A DNA stretch of 64,000 nt from Pseudomonas sp. P818 (GTDB taxonomy: Bacteria; Pseudomonadota; Gammaproteobacteria; Pseudomonadales; Pseudomonadaceae). How positions within the stretch are numbered: the first letter of the stretch is position 1; the number at the start of each line of letters is the position of its first letter. Positions 17,200-25,052 of this stretch are shown piece after piece. Position numbers and translations under genes: made by a program. The stretch lies in NCBI RefSeq assembly GCF_000418555.1, contig NZ_ATKM01000007.1, positions 113,408 through 177,407 on the forward strand, written 5' to 3'. Under the pieces are notes generated by a model. It ran no database searches. It was not told the origin of the DNA and worked only from the letters and a program-made list of their open reading frames with translations.

Positions 17200-17960
17200 T
17201 CGGACGATGCTAGCTACCCTGGCTGGCTGCGAGAGCCATCGCTTGGCGCTTTTTCCAAAGCATCTTGGCGGCAGTGGGGTTGATTGGACTACCACTAAAA
17301 GTGGGAAGGGCGGACCGAAGTATCTTTTTGCCGATATCTTCCCAGTTGATATTTCCTGTAACTATTTCTCGGGTGACCTTGAATTCATCAATTATCGTCT
17401 TGAAATCTCTATCATTTACGAAGGCGCAGGGATCAATAACCTTTATGTAAGTGTTGTTGCCGGCCTGGCTAATTGACATCAATAATTTTCCATCAGGTCG
17501 TGCTTTGAAGGCTACCTCATGTTCTGGAAGATGTTTGCGCAAATAAAAAATTACGTGCTCCATACCCTTGACCCCCATAGTTGGTTTTATTGGTGCGAGT
17601 TCGTTTAGCAAGATGGCAGCCAGAGTGGTGGTATTTTTAACTTGTTGAATTTAATGAAGTATTTTTATTTCGGCTTGATTTTGTGGTGCAAAATGCACGG
17701 ACGGGCACAAGGCTATCATGCATATTGCACTGATTGCGTAGAGTTTGTTTTTACTAGTGAAAGGCTCTTTGATAATCAGGGGCGCCTGTACTATTTCAGG
17801 AATCTTAAGGGTTTATTCAAACTTGCGCCGCTTCAGTCACCACAGTGTTCCAGTACTCATCAGTGCTTTCTACCTACAAGTTGCGCATTAACCAGGTGTA
17901 TGCCGCCTTTCCCTGCCCCTTACGCTTGATGATTGCTTACCAAGCGATCAAGCGTCCGTT
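17200..17960. other. AT-rich patch, probably acquired
   Basis: Between tag and the MFS gene the base composition drops clearly, with runs such as AATAAAAAATTACG, against GC-rich neighbours. It holds one plausible gene on the minus strand (17210-17611). The remaining 17612-17989 (378 bp) shows no convincing gene, only weak ORFs with alternative starts. No transposase, tRNA or flanking direct repeat is visible. Confidence 0.6.
17210..17611 (-). CDS. Hypothetical protein in the AT-rich patch
   Basis: Up to 133 residues, mixed alpha/beta by eye, with no signal peptide or membrane helix. I do not recognise a family. The longest reading starts at a TTG; ATG codons at 17578 and 17563 are alternatives, the latter after AAGGGT. 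The open frame continues upstream of the TTG for 14 more codons (VKNTTTLAAIL just before it), so the gene may have lost its true 5' end. Codon use is AT-rich, unlike neighbouring genes. It might be the tail of a larger foreign protein or a small stand-alone protein. Confidence 0.45.
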   Translation of the reverse strand: MLNELAPIKPTMGVKGMEHVIFYLRKHLPEHEVAFKARPDGKLLMSISQAGNNTYIKVIDPCAFVNDRDFKTIIDEFKVTREIVTGNINWEDIGKKILRSALPTFSGSPINPTAAKMLWKKRQAMALAASQGS

Positions 17961-17989
17961 TCTGGCCTCTGGAAGGCTGCTCCTGGTCG

Positions 17990-19393
17990 TTAGCTGCCAA
18001 CTTTTCCAACGGCACGACGCCGTTCCCGCGCCGCAAACAGGAAAGTGAGAAAGCACAAACCAGCCAAGTTCAGGAAGGTACTGGAGAAGGCGTTGCTGAT
18101 CGCGTGCGTGGAGTTATCCGCCAATGTCCGGCTATCCAGCAGCGAGGCAAACAGCAGCGGCAACAGGGAGGCCCCGGTCATAAAGCCGAGGTTGCGTGAC
18201 AGACCGAGCAGCCCCGAGAGCACCCCTCGGTGCGCTTCTGCCGCCAGGTTCATCGCAGCCGTATTGTTGGCTGCCAGGAACAGCTGAAACCCCGGCGTCA
18301 TCAGTACCATCGCCAGGATGTAGCCCGGAATCCCGATGAGGATGGGCAGCACGGCGAAGCCGCACAGCCCAACGCTGGCGAGCAGCAGGCCTGCGAGCAG
18401 TGTCCGGTCGGTACCGAACCGATCTGCCAGCCTACCCGCTGGCGCCCCCGACAGCGCTGCGGCGCCAGGCCCGGCGGCCATTACCAAACCTGTCCCGGCA
18501 TCGCTGAGGCCCAGGCCAAACGAGAGAAACAATGGGCCGACCACCAGCGTGGACATCATGATGGTCGCAACCACGAGGTTCATGGACAGTGACGTGGCGA
18601 TACCACGTCCACGCGCCAGCGCCACCGGGATCAGGGGATGGGGCGCGGCCAGCTCGGTACGGATGAAGATCAGAAGCGCGGCGGTGGCCAGCAGCAATAG
18701 CATCCAGGGCGCAATGGTCACGCCGACCCGGCCCCCGCTGGCCGCGAGGGCGAAGCACAGCAGTGCTACGGATAGCCAGGCGCTGCCGGCCCAATCGATG
18801 CGGGCGGAGTTTCCAGTGGGAGTCGTTTTTCCAATGCCGGTGACAGTCAGGGCCAGCAAGCCGCTGCCGCATAGCGTCAACAGAACGAAAACGGAGCGCC
18901 AGCCGAATTCGGCGATGAGCATGCCGCCGACCGAGGGACCCAGTGCGGTTCCGAATGCCGACATCGACCCGAGCAGGCCTATCGATGCGCCCAGGCGCTC
19001 TTTCGCAATCAGGGTCTTGGCGATGGAAAGCGGCAGCGCCATGAGCGTTGCCGCGCCCAAACCCTGCAGCGCACGGCCGGCGATAAGCCAGCTCAGGGTC
19101 GGCGCCACTGCGCAGCCGGCAGAGGCCAGGGTGAACAACAGGATGCCGCCGACCAGCACGCGGCGATTTCCGTAGAGATCGCCCATCCGGCCTGCCACGA
19201 CGATGACGCAAGTCAAGGCGAGCAGGTAGGCCAGTACCACCCATTGCACCTGCTGTACGCCGACCGCAAAGACGGTTGCCAGGCTGGGTAGTGCAACGGT
19301 GGCGATACTGATGCCCAGCGACGCGAGCAGGATGGCACCGGCCAGTGCTGCGAGTGTTCGTTTGTTGGCCGCAGGGGAGGGGGTAGGTTTCAT
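17990..19393 (-). CDS. MFS multidrug efflux transporter (DHA2-like)
   Basis: A 467-residue inner-membrane transporter with about 14 hydrophobic segments. Motif A between helices 2 and 3 is GRMGDLYGNRRVL, RALQGLGAA matches the helix 4 signature of drug antiporters, and motif C-like GPSVGGML lies in helix 5. The proton-driven export substrate is unknown. The gene is divergent from a MerR regulator, with a 14-bp palindrome in the shared 67-bp gap, so the regulator very probably controls it. AGGCA stands upstream of the ATG. Confidence 0.88.
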   Translation of the reverse strand: MKPTPSPAANKRTLAALAGAILLASLGISIATVALPSLATVFAVGVQQVQWVVLAYLLALTCVIVVAGRMGDLYGNRRVLVGGILLFTLASAGCAVAPTLSWLIAGRALQGLGAATLMALPLSIAKTLIAKERLGASIGLLGSMSAFGTALGPSVGGMLIAEFGWRSVFVLLTLCGSGLLALTVTGIGKTTPTGNSARIDWAGSAWLSVALLCFALAASGGRVGVTIAPWMLLLLATAALLIFIRTELAAPHPLIPVALARGRGIATSLSMNLVVATIMMSTLVVGPLFLSFGLGLSDAGTGLVMAAGPGAAALSGAPAGRLADRFGTDRTLLAGLLLASVGLCGFAVLPILIGIPGYILAMVLMTPGFQLFLAANNTAAMNLAAEAHRGVLSGLLGLSRNLGFMTGASLLPLLFASLLDSRTLADNSTHAISNAFSSTFLNLAGLCFLTFLFAARERRRAVGKVGS

Positions 19394-19438
19394 GTGCGTT
19401 GCCTGCCTATCGGAGTGGCGATGGCCTACTATGCAAGT

Positions 19439-19452
19439 TCAAGTCAACTTGA
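19439..19452. promoter_or_regulatory. MerR-family operator palindrome (SoxR-like) between MFS and merR
   Basis: TCAAGT-CA-ACTTGA is a perfect palindrome within TTCAAGTCAACTTGAGG, very close to SoxR-type operators (CCTCAAGnnnnCTTGAGG). It overlaps the divergent promoters of the MFS and merR genes. MerR proteins normally bind between -35 and -10. Confidence 0.7.
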
Positions 19453-19460
19453 GGTCAAGC

Positions 19461-19895
19461 ATGAAACTCGTCGATATCGGAGTGCTCTCGAAAACCAGCG
19501 GGGTGCCCACCTCCACACTCCGCTATTACGAACAGGTGGGGCTGATCCGGCCCGTTTGCCGCAACGGTTTGCGTCGACAGTACAGCGAGGAAACCATCGT
19601 CCAGCTTGCTCTGATCGGGCTGGGAAAGGCCGCCGGTTTTTCCCTGGAGGATATCGGTGGCATGTTCGACGAGGATCGCAACCCGGATCTGGCTAGGCCG
19701 ACCTTGCTTCAACGAGCCGATGAGCTCGACCGCCAGGTGCTGCGCATGAGCACCATGAGTCGTCTGCTCAGGCATGTTGCCGAATGCCCTGCGCCGTCTC
19801 ATATGGAATGCCCGCGGTTTCGCACGCTGTTACGTGTGGTGTGCCCCTCGGTGGCTCTGACCGATGTGCTGTCCCATGGTGCGGCGAAGCGATAG
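19461..19895 (+). CDS. MerR family transcriptional regulator
   Basis: A 144-residue regulator: a winged helix-turn-helix (about residues 4-70, with SGVPTSTLRYYEQVGLI and the wing RRQYSEE), then a dimerisation helix and a short C-terminal region with three spread Cys residues (AECPAPSHMECP, VVCP). The pattern is not the CX2CXCX5C cluster of SoxR, so iron-sulfur sensing like SoxR is not supported. It likely activates the divergent efflux gene through the palindrome at 19439-19452. The ATG at 19461 has GAGG upstream; a longer frame from 19299 would run through the divergent promoter. Confidence 0.88.
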   Translation: MKLVDIGVLSKTSGVPTSTLRYYEQVGLIRPVCRNGLRRQYSEETIVQLALIGLGKAAGFSLEDIGGMFDEDRNPDLARPTLLQRADELDRQVLRMSTMSRLLRHVAECPAPSHMECPRFRTLLRVVCPSVALTDVLSHGAAKR

Positions 19896-19933
19896 GGGTA
19901 GAACCCCAATGGACGAGTCATGAGAAATAGGTC

Positions 19934-20050
19934 ATGACGGATCATCACTGGTGGTCGGTCCAGGAGCTGATGGACACGAAAGAAACCGTATGGCCGGAAA
20001 AACTCGTGCAACTGCTTATCGATGCAGGTGTATTCAGATCGCCTGTCTGA
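19934..20050 (+). CDS. Possible 38-residue small protein or gene remnant
   Basis: An ATG frame between merR and the AraC gene encodes 38 residues with a sensible amphipathic composition (WWSVQELMDTKETVWPEKL, then VQLLIDAGVF). No family is recognised. The ribosome site is weak (GAAATAGG). It may be a small gene or a fragment left by an old deletion. Confidence 0.3.
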   Translation: MTDHHWWSVQELMDTKETVWPEKLVQLLIDAGVFRSPV

Positions 20051-20089
20051 TCATCCTGCGCTGCAGCAAATACCTCGGTCTGACCGCCG

Positions 20090-21052
20090 CTAATTCCGCC
20101 CCGGATCGCGATAGGCGCTCGGCGTCACGCCCACTTCACGGCGAAAGACTTGTGAGAAATGGCTGGGGCTCGAGTAGCCCACTTCCAGCCCGATATCGAT
20201 CACGCTCCGCCCGGTTTCCAGCAGCAGCTGTCGGGCGCGAGCGATGCGCAGGCGAATGAAGTAGTGCGATGGCGACAAGCCGGTGGCGCGTTTGAACAGT
20301 CGGCTGAAGTGGTATTCGCTCAGTTGCGAGGCCTGAGCTAGCTTGGCCAGGGAGAAGTCTTGCGCCAGGTGCTGGTTCATCAGGTCGATGACGCGCCTCA
20401 GTTTGTAAGCCTGCAGCGCGTTGCTGCGCCTACCTGCTGGCAGCGGGGCGCGATAGCTTCGCACGAGGTGTATTGCCAGCGCCTGGGCCAGGTTGTGCAC
20501 CAGCAGTTGGCTCGGTGTGCGGTTGCCGGTGAGCTCCGTACGCAGCTGTTCGAGCAGCGCGCGCACCCAGTCGTCACGGCCGCCGGATACGTCGCGCAGA
20601 TTTACCGCCCCGTCCAGCCCGAGGTCGCGTGCTGCATGGTCGATCAGCGCGGGAGCGAGATAGAGGTGCATCACTTCGAAGCTATCGCCACCCGTGGTCT
20701 GCCAGCGCATTTCGTAGGGCTGCGCGGTGGTGGTCAGAAAGAAGTCGCCGACGCGCACCTCGCTTTGTTCCCAATCGCTGCCCGCTGTGCGCTCTTCGAC
20801 GATGGCCGATCCCGCCAGGACCATCACCAGCAGCGGTTCTGCCACCGCGGGCACGAGTATCGGCTCGGCGATGCTGCGATGCGTAAACAGCTGAAGCACC
20901 ACGTCCTGCGTGAAATGCGGCAGCGGCTGGCCGCCCGGCAGATGGTGTCGCATGGCCTCTGCCGGAATCCGCAGGGCGTCAGAAGAGGCGGCAGGTTCGG
21001 ATTGGCTCACCAGTAAAGCGTCTCTCGAGGATGTTGCAGCTAGCTGTCCCAC
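20090..21052 (-). CDS. AraC family transcriptional regulator
   Basis: Up to 320 residues. An N-terminal cupin-like ligand domain (about 40-190, with VGDFFLTTTAQPYEMRWQ) is followed by two helix-turn-helix motifs (about 220-315: FSLAKLAQASQLSEYHFSRL and VIDIGLEVGYSSPSHFSQVF). It is divergent from an SDR gene, which is the likely target. The longest frame starts at a GTG without a visible ribosome site. A GTG at 21010 with CGAGAG upstream would give 306 residues, so the start is uncertain. Confidence 0.85.
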   Translation of the reverse strand: MGQLAATSSRDALLVSQSEPAASSDALRIPAEAMRHHLPGGQPLPHFTQDVVLQLFTHRSIAEPILVPAVAEPLLVMVLAGSAIVEERTAGSDWEQSEVRVGDFFLTTTAQPYEMRWQTTGGDSFEVMHLYLAPALIDHAARDLGLDGAVNLRDVSGGRDDWVRALLEQLRTELTGNRTPSQLLVHNLAQALAIHLVRSYRAPLPAGRRSNALQAYKLRRVIDLMNQHLAQDFSLAKLAQASQLSEYHFSRLFKRATGLSPSHYFIRLRIARARQLLLETGRSVIDIGLEVGYSSPSHFSQVFRREVGVTPSAYRDPGRN

Positions 21053-21243
21053 AGGTTAGCGCACGGGCATGGGCCCATCCATGCGTATGGCCGGTGTGGA
21101 TTGGGCGCAATATCGCGACAGTCCGCGCAAGACCGCGAAAGCCCGCCATGACCAATCGAGAGAGGATGAAGCCGTCTTCTAACGCACCCGCTTGTGGTGC
21201 ATTGGCGAAGGTGTCGCTTCGCCTCGATTGAGGAGGAATCATC

Positions 21244-22008
21244 ATGGCTGACATCGACAGCATCATTGCCCAGGAAGTGGCGGGCAAGGTGGCCCTGATC
21301 ACTGGCGCTGCCAGCGGCATCGGCAAGGCCACCGCGTTGTTGCTGCATGCCCGCGGGGCCAAGGTCGTTGCCGAGGACATCGATCCAGCGGTGGAGAAAC
21401 TGGCCCAGCCGGGGCTGGTACCGCTGCGGGCTGACATCACCGAGGACGGCGCTGCCGAACGCGCTGTGGCGTTGGCGGTTGAGCGCTTCGGTCGGCTCGA
21501 TATCCTGGTGAACAATGCGGGCATCATCATCAACAAGGCGGTGGTGGACATGAGCCGCGAGGATTGGGAGCGCATCCAGGCCGTCAACGCCACGGCAGCC
21601 TTCATGCATTGCCGCGAAGCGATGAAGGCGATGATGCCAAACAAGTCCGGCGCCATCGTCAATATCGCCTCCTATGCGTCTTACTTCGCCTTTCCCACCA
21701 TCGCTGCCTACGCCGCTTCCAAGGGGGCGCTGGCCCAGCTCACTCGCACGTTGGCACTGGAGGCGATCGAGCATGGCATTCGCGTGAACGCCGTCGGCTC
21801 GGGGGATGTGGTGACCAACATCCTCAACGATGTGGTGGAGGACGGGCCGGCATTTCTGGCCCAGCACGGCGAGGCCGCGCCGATCGGACGTGCGGCTCAG
21901 CCGCAGGAAATTGCCGAGGTGGTTGCCTTTCTGGCGTCGGAGCGGGCGAGCTTCATGGTTGGCGCCGTGGTCATGGCCGATGGCGGCATGACGGTGACGG
22001 CTGGCTGA
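21244..22008 (+). CDS. SDR family NAD(P)-dependent oxidoreductase
   Basis: A 254-residue classical short-chain dehydrogenase. TGAASGIG (about residues 20-27) is the cofactor loop; VAEDID after strand 2 ends in acidic residues, suggesting NAD. NNAG, the catalytic Ser in NIASYAS and YAASK complete the active site. The substrate is unknown. A strong GAGGAGG stands before the ATG. The AraC gene lies divergent, 191 bp away, and probably regulates it. No enzyme of a shared pathway follows; the next gene is convergent. Confidence 0.9.
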   Translation: MADIDSIIAQEVAGKVALITGAASGIGKATALLLHARGAKVVAEDIDPAVEKLAQPGLVPLRADITEDGAAERAVALAVERFGRLDILVNNAGIIINKAVVDMSREDWERIQAVNATAAFMHCREAMKAMMPNKSGAIVNIASYASYFAFPTIAAYAASKGALAQLTRTLALEAIEHGIRVNAVGSGDVVTNILNDVVEDGPAFLAQHGEAAPIGRAAQPQEIAEVVAFLASERASFMVGAVVMADGGMTVTAG

Positions 22009-22069
22009 CCGGCCATCGCTGAAGCGCTGCGCCCTGGCGGGCGCAGCGCGTGGTGATTTCAGGTGGGCG

Positions 22070-23131
22070 TCAATCCGGCAACCTGACCTTCTTCTTCGCC
22101 CCGAGCAGATTCCAGCTGGCCACGAACAGCGCCGCCACCAGCGGCCCGATCACGAAGCCGTTGAGGCCCAGCAGAGCGAGGCCGCCGAGGGTGGAAATGA
22201 GGATCAGGTAGTCGGGCATGCGGGTATCCTTGCCGACCAAAATCGGGCGCAGGATGTTGTCCACCAGGCCGATCACCAGCACCCCGAAGGCAGTGAGGAT
22301 TACGCCCTGCCAGAGGTTGTCGCTGAGCATCAGGTACACCGCCACCGGTGCCCAGACGATACCGGCGCCAGCCGCCGGCAGCAGTGACAGGAAGGCCATC
22401 AGCACGCCCCACAGCAAGGGGCTGTAGATACCCAGTATCCAGAAGATCAGGCCGCCAAGCGCGCCCTGTACCGCCGCCACCACCACGTTGCCCTTGACCG
22501 TGGCACGCACCACGCGGGTGAACTTGATCTGCAGACGACGTTTGGTGGTATTGGCCAACGGAATGGTAGTGCGGATCTTGTGCACCAGATCCTTGCCATC
22601 GCGCAGCAGGAAGAACAGCAGGTACAACATGACGAAGAAGCCGATGAAGAATTCGAAGGTGCCCTGGCCAATGGCGAATACCTTGGTGGCCAGGTACTGG
22701 CTGCCGGCCGTGGCACCCTTGGATATCTGTTCGCGCAGGCCATCGAGGTCGCTCATGCCGACGCGGTCGAGCTGCTCCTGGATCGAGGGCGGCAGCATCT
22801 GGACGACACTGGTGACGTAGCTGCCGATGTCCAGCTCGCCGGACTCCAGTTTTTCATACAGCGCTGTACCCTCGGCCACCACGGCGGAGGTGATGAAGAT
22901 CACCGGCAGAATCGCCACCAGCAGGCAGATGATCAGCGTCAGCAGGGCAGCCAGATTGCCTCGGCCACCCGTGCGGCGGATCAGACGTTCCTGCAGGGGG
23001 GCGAACACCACGGCCAGCACCATGGCCCAGAACACCGCGCCATAGAAGGGCAGCAATATCCAGAAGAAGGCGATGGTCACCAGCACGAGCAGCAGGACGA
23101 AGGCTTTCTGTTCGAAGGTGGGGTTCTGCAT
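22070..23131 (-). CDS. AI-2E family (PerM/YdiK-like) membrane transporter
   Basis: A 353-residue inner-membrane protein of the AI-2E/UPF0118 family. Two hydrophobic segments lie near the N-terminus (FVLLLVLVTIAFFWILLPF), a large central loop rich in charged residues spans about 110-200, and several helices follow at the C-terminus with the motif LVDNILRPILVGKDTRMPD. Family members export autoinducer-2 or act as Na+/H+ antiporters; the role here is open. I chose the ATG at 23131 with GCGGAG upstream, since the 59 residues of a longer frame are polar and unlike the family. Confidence 0.88.
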   Translation of the reverse strand: MQNPTFEQKAFVLLLVLVTIAFFWILLPFYGAVFWAMVLAVVFAPLQERLIRRTGGRGNLAALLTLIICLLVAILPVIFITSAVVAEGTALYEKLESGELDIGSYVTSVVQMLPPSIQEQLDRVGMSDLDGLREQISKGATAGSQYLATKVFAIGQGTFEFFIGFFVMLYLLFFLLRDGKDLVHKIRTTIPLANTTKRRLQIKFTRVVRATVKGNVVVAAVQGALGGLIFWILGIYSPLLWGVLMAFLSLLPAAGAGIVWAPVAVYLMLSDNLWQGVILTAFGVLVIGLVDNILRPILVGKDTRMPDYLILISTLGGLALLGLNGFVIGPLVAALFVASWNLLGAKKKVRLPD

Positions 23132-23325
23132 ATCGGCTCCGCTGGGGTGGGCATGCCCGTTAGTCCCTCGAAGCTTTGGCAAAGTGCCGACGAATTCATC
23201 CCTGGCGGGTTGCTGCCTAGCTGAATCGCCTCGCTTTCCCTCGTTGCTCGGGGCGCAGGCGGGAGGGCTTGACAGCTCTGGGATACTGGAAGGCGTGAGG
23301 CTGATCATTCGACGGAGGGTTCGCG

Positions 23326-24030
23326 ATGCGTGACGAGGAAATCAAGGCGCTGTTCGACCAGCAGGCGGCAGGCTACGACCAGCAATGGGCGGGGATGGCG
23401 CCCATTCGCGAGGCGCTTTATCTATTGCTCGATGCGCTGCTCATTGGGCTCCCGGCTGACGCGCGGATCCTCTGCGTAGGCGCCGGTACGGGGGCGGAGA
23501 TCGCCCATCTGGCCGAACGTTTTCCCGGCTGGCGCTTCACTGCGCTGGACCCGTCCCGGGCCATGCTGGAGGTGTGTCGCCAGCGGGCGGAGCGGGGCGG
23601 CTTTGCCCATCGCTGCGACTTTCATGAGGGGTATCTGGAAACGCTGGCGGCAGGTCAGGTCTATGACGGCGCCACCTGTTTTCTGGTATCGCAGTTCTTC
23701 ACCGACGTGCAGAGGCGTGCCGGCTTCTTCCGACAGATCGCGCAGCGGCTGAAGCCAGGCGGGTTGTTGGCCAACGCCGACCTGGCATCGGATATCCACT
23801 CGCCAGCCTACGAGGTGCTGCTGCCAGGCTGGATGACGTTGATGTCATCGGCTGGCGTCGATGCGCAGATGCTGGAGCGGGCGCGAGCGGCCTATGCACG
23901 CGACGTGGCGGTACTGCCCGCGCAGCAGGTGGCCGGCATCATTCAGGCGGGCGGTTTCACGGCGCCGACGCAGTTCTTCCAGGTCGGGCTGATGCACGCT
24001 TGGTTGTGCTCGCGCGAGGCAGCGGTTTGA
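23326..24030 (+). CDS. Class I SAM-dependent methyltransferase
   Basis: A 234-residue methyltransferase. Motif I ILCVGAGTGAEIAHLA (about residues 45-60) binds S-adenosylmethionine, the acidic end of strand 2 is FTALDPSRAML, and GGLLANADL matches the later motif. The N-terminal FDQQAAGYDQQW is common in UbiE/TehB-like methyltransferases. The substrate is unknown. A clear GGAGGG stands before the ATG. It is a single gene, convergent with the GFA family gene 10 bp downstream. Confidence 0.88.
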   Translation: MRDEEIKALFDQQAAGYDQQWAGMAPIREALYLLLDALLIGLPADARILCVGAGTGAEIAHLAERFPGWRFTALDPSRAMLEVCRQRAERGGFAHRCDFHEGYLETLAAGQVYDGATCFLVSQFFTDVQRRAGFFRQIAQRLKPGGLLANADLASDIHSPAYEVLLPGWMTLMSSAGVDAQMLERARAAYARDVAVLPAQQVAGIIQAGGFTAPTQFFQVGLMHAWLCSREAAV

Positions 24031-24040
24031 AGATCGCCCG

Positions 24041-24430
24041 CTACTCCTGGCGCTTGCTGTTGTCACGGTCGCGTGGGTAGTGCCGGTTGAAGGGGAAGGG
24101 CGGTAGCCAGGCCTCACGGCGGATGGTCCAGAGTTCGTAGGTCGGGGTGAACTGGTCCGGCTCGTCCAGCGCGCCGAGGTTCACCTCGATTTCATCTGCC
24201 GAGCGCCCGAACACCGATGAGCCGCAGCGCGGGCAGAAGTGGCGGCCGGCGTACTGGCCGGTTTCGCCCTCTATCTTCACCGCGTCCTGCGGGAATATCG
24301 CCGACGTATGGAAGAGCGCTCCGTGATGCTTGCGGCAGTCCAGACAGTGGCAGACGCCAACCCGGTAAGGCTGGCCGCTGATTTCAATACGTACCTGGCC
24401 GCAAAGGCAGCCGCCAGTGTGTAGTTCCAT
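24041..24430 (-). CDS. GFA family zinc protein (glutathione-dependent formaldehyde-activating type)
   Basis: A 129-residue protein of the GFA fold. Zinc ligands are visible in three clusters: GGCLCG near the N-terminus, CHCLDC at about residue 27, and FCPRCGSSVF at about residue 65. Only some family members bind glutathione or formaldehyde, so the enzyme role is not established. GGACAAGGAG lies upstream of the ATG. Just upstream on the same strand sits a small conserved gene ending at 24488. Confidence 0.87.
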   Translation of the reverse strand: MELHTGGCLCGQVRIEISGQPYRVGVCHCLDCRKHHGALFHTSAIFPQDAVKIEGETGQYAGRHFCPRCGSSVFGRSADEIEVNLGALDEPDQFTPTYELWTIRREAWLPPFPFNRHYPRDRDNSKRQE

Positions 24431-24487
24431 CTCCTTGTCCTCCTTTGGCAGGCGAAGACATGGAACATAGCAGGAGCGGGGGAGGGC

Positions 24488-24847
24488 TCAGAGGCAATCC
24501 AGAGCCTGCGTGATCTTTACCCATTCGGATTTCAGTGCACGACGCAAGTAAGCGACGAATAGTCGGTCACGCAGGCGGCGCAGCCCGGAACGCTGGCGGG
24601 CGGCCTGGTTGCGTTCGATGGTTTCGCTGAGCCAGATGCTGTCGAAGCCTGTCCAGATCGGTGGGATGGGCGCGAGCAGGTTGGAGTAGCACGCAGGCGC
24701 GACCTCTTCATAGAAGGCCGCTTCCGCTGTAGCGCGGTGATAGCCTTGCAACTGGCGGGCGATGCCGACGTAGTCGACGTGATTGTCGACGAAAACGTCC
24801 GACAACGCCGACCACAGCTTGATGCGTTCTTCGCGGGTCATGAGCAT
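24488..24847 (-). CDS. Conserved small protein, possibly DUF7079
   Basis: A 119-residue soluble protein opening LWSALSDVFVDNHVDYVGIA, followed by a helical body with AAFYEEVAPACYSNLLAPIP. I recall this pattern from small Pseudomonas proteins grouped as DUF7079, of unknown function, but cannot confirm it. ATG codons at 24847 and 24841 are equal candidates for the start. The 205-bp region to the amidase gene on the other side holds no gene I can support. Confidence 0.6.
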   Translation of the reverse strand: MLMTREERIKLWSALSDVFVDNHVDYVGIARQLQGYHRATAEAAFYEEVAPACYSNLLAPIPPIWTGFDSIWLSETIERNQAARQRSGLRRLRDRLFVAYLRRALKSEWVKITQALDCL

Positions 24848-25052
24848 TCACATACCTGTAGCGCATTGCCGAGACTGTATAGCGGCGCGCGTCTTCTGAC
24901 CATCAACCCCGAGCTGCTGCCAAGGCTCGGCGGCATGTATCATCGGCCGCAGATTCTGCGGCTGGATCTGCCCTGGAGCATCGGCCGTGCAAGTGCTGTT
25001 TTCGTAACCAAGGGGCCGCGACGCGAGCCCTCCCTTTGCGAGTGATGACACC

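Noticed and set aside
17642..17929. 95-codon frame in the AT-rich patch, plus strand
   Set aside because: Starts at TTG without a ribosome site, changes composition midway and resembles no protein; more likely non-coding.
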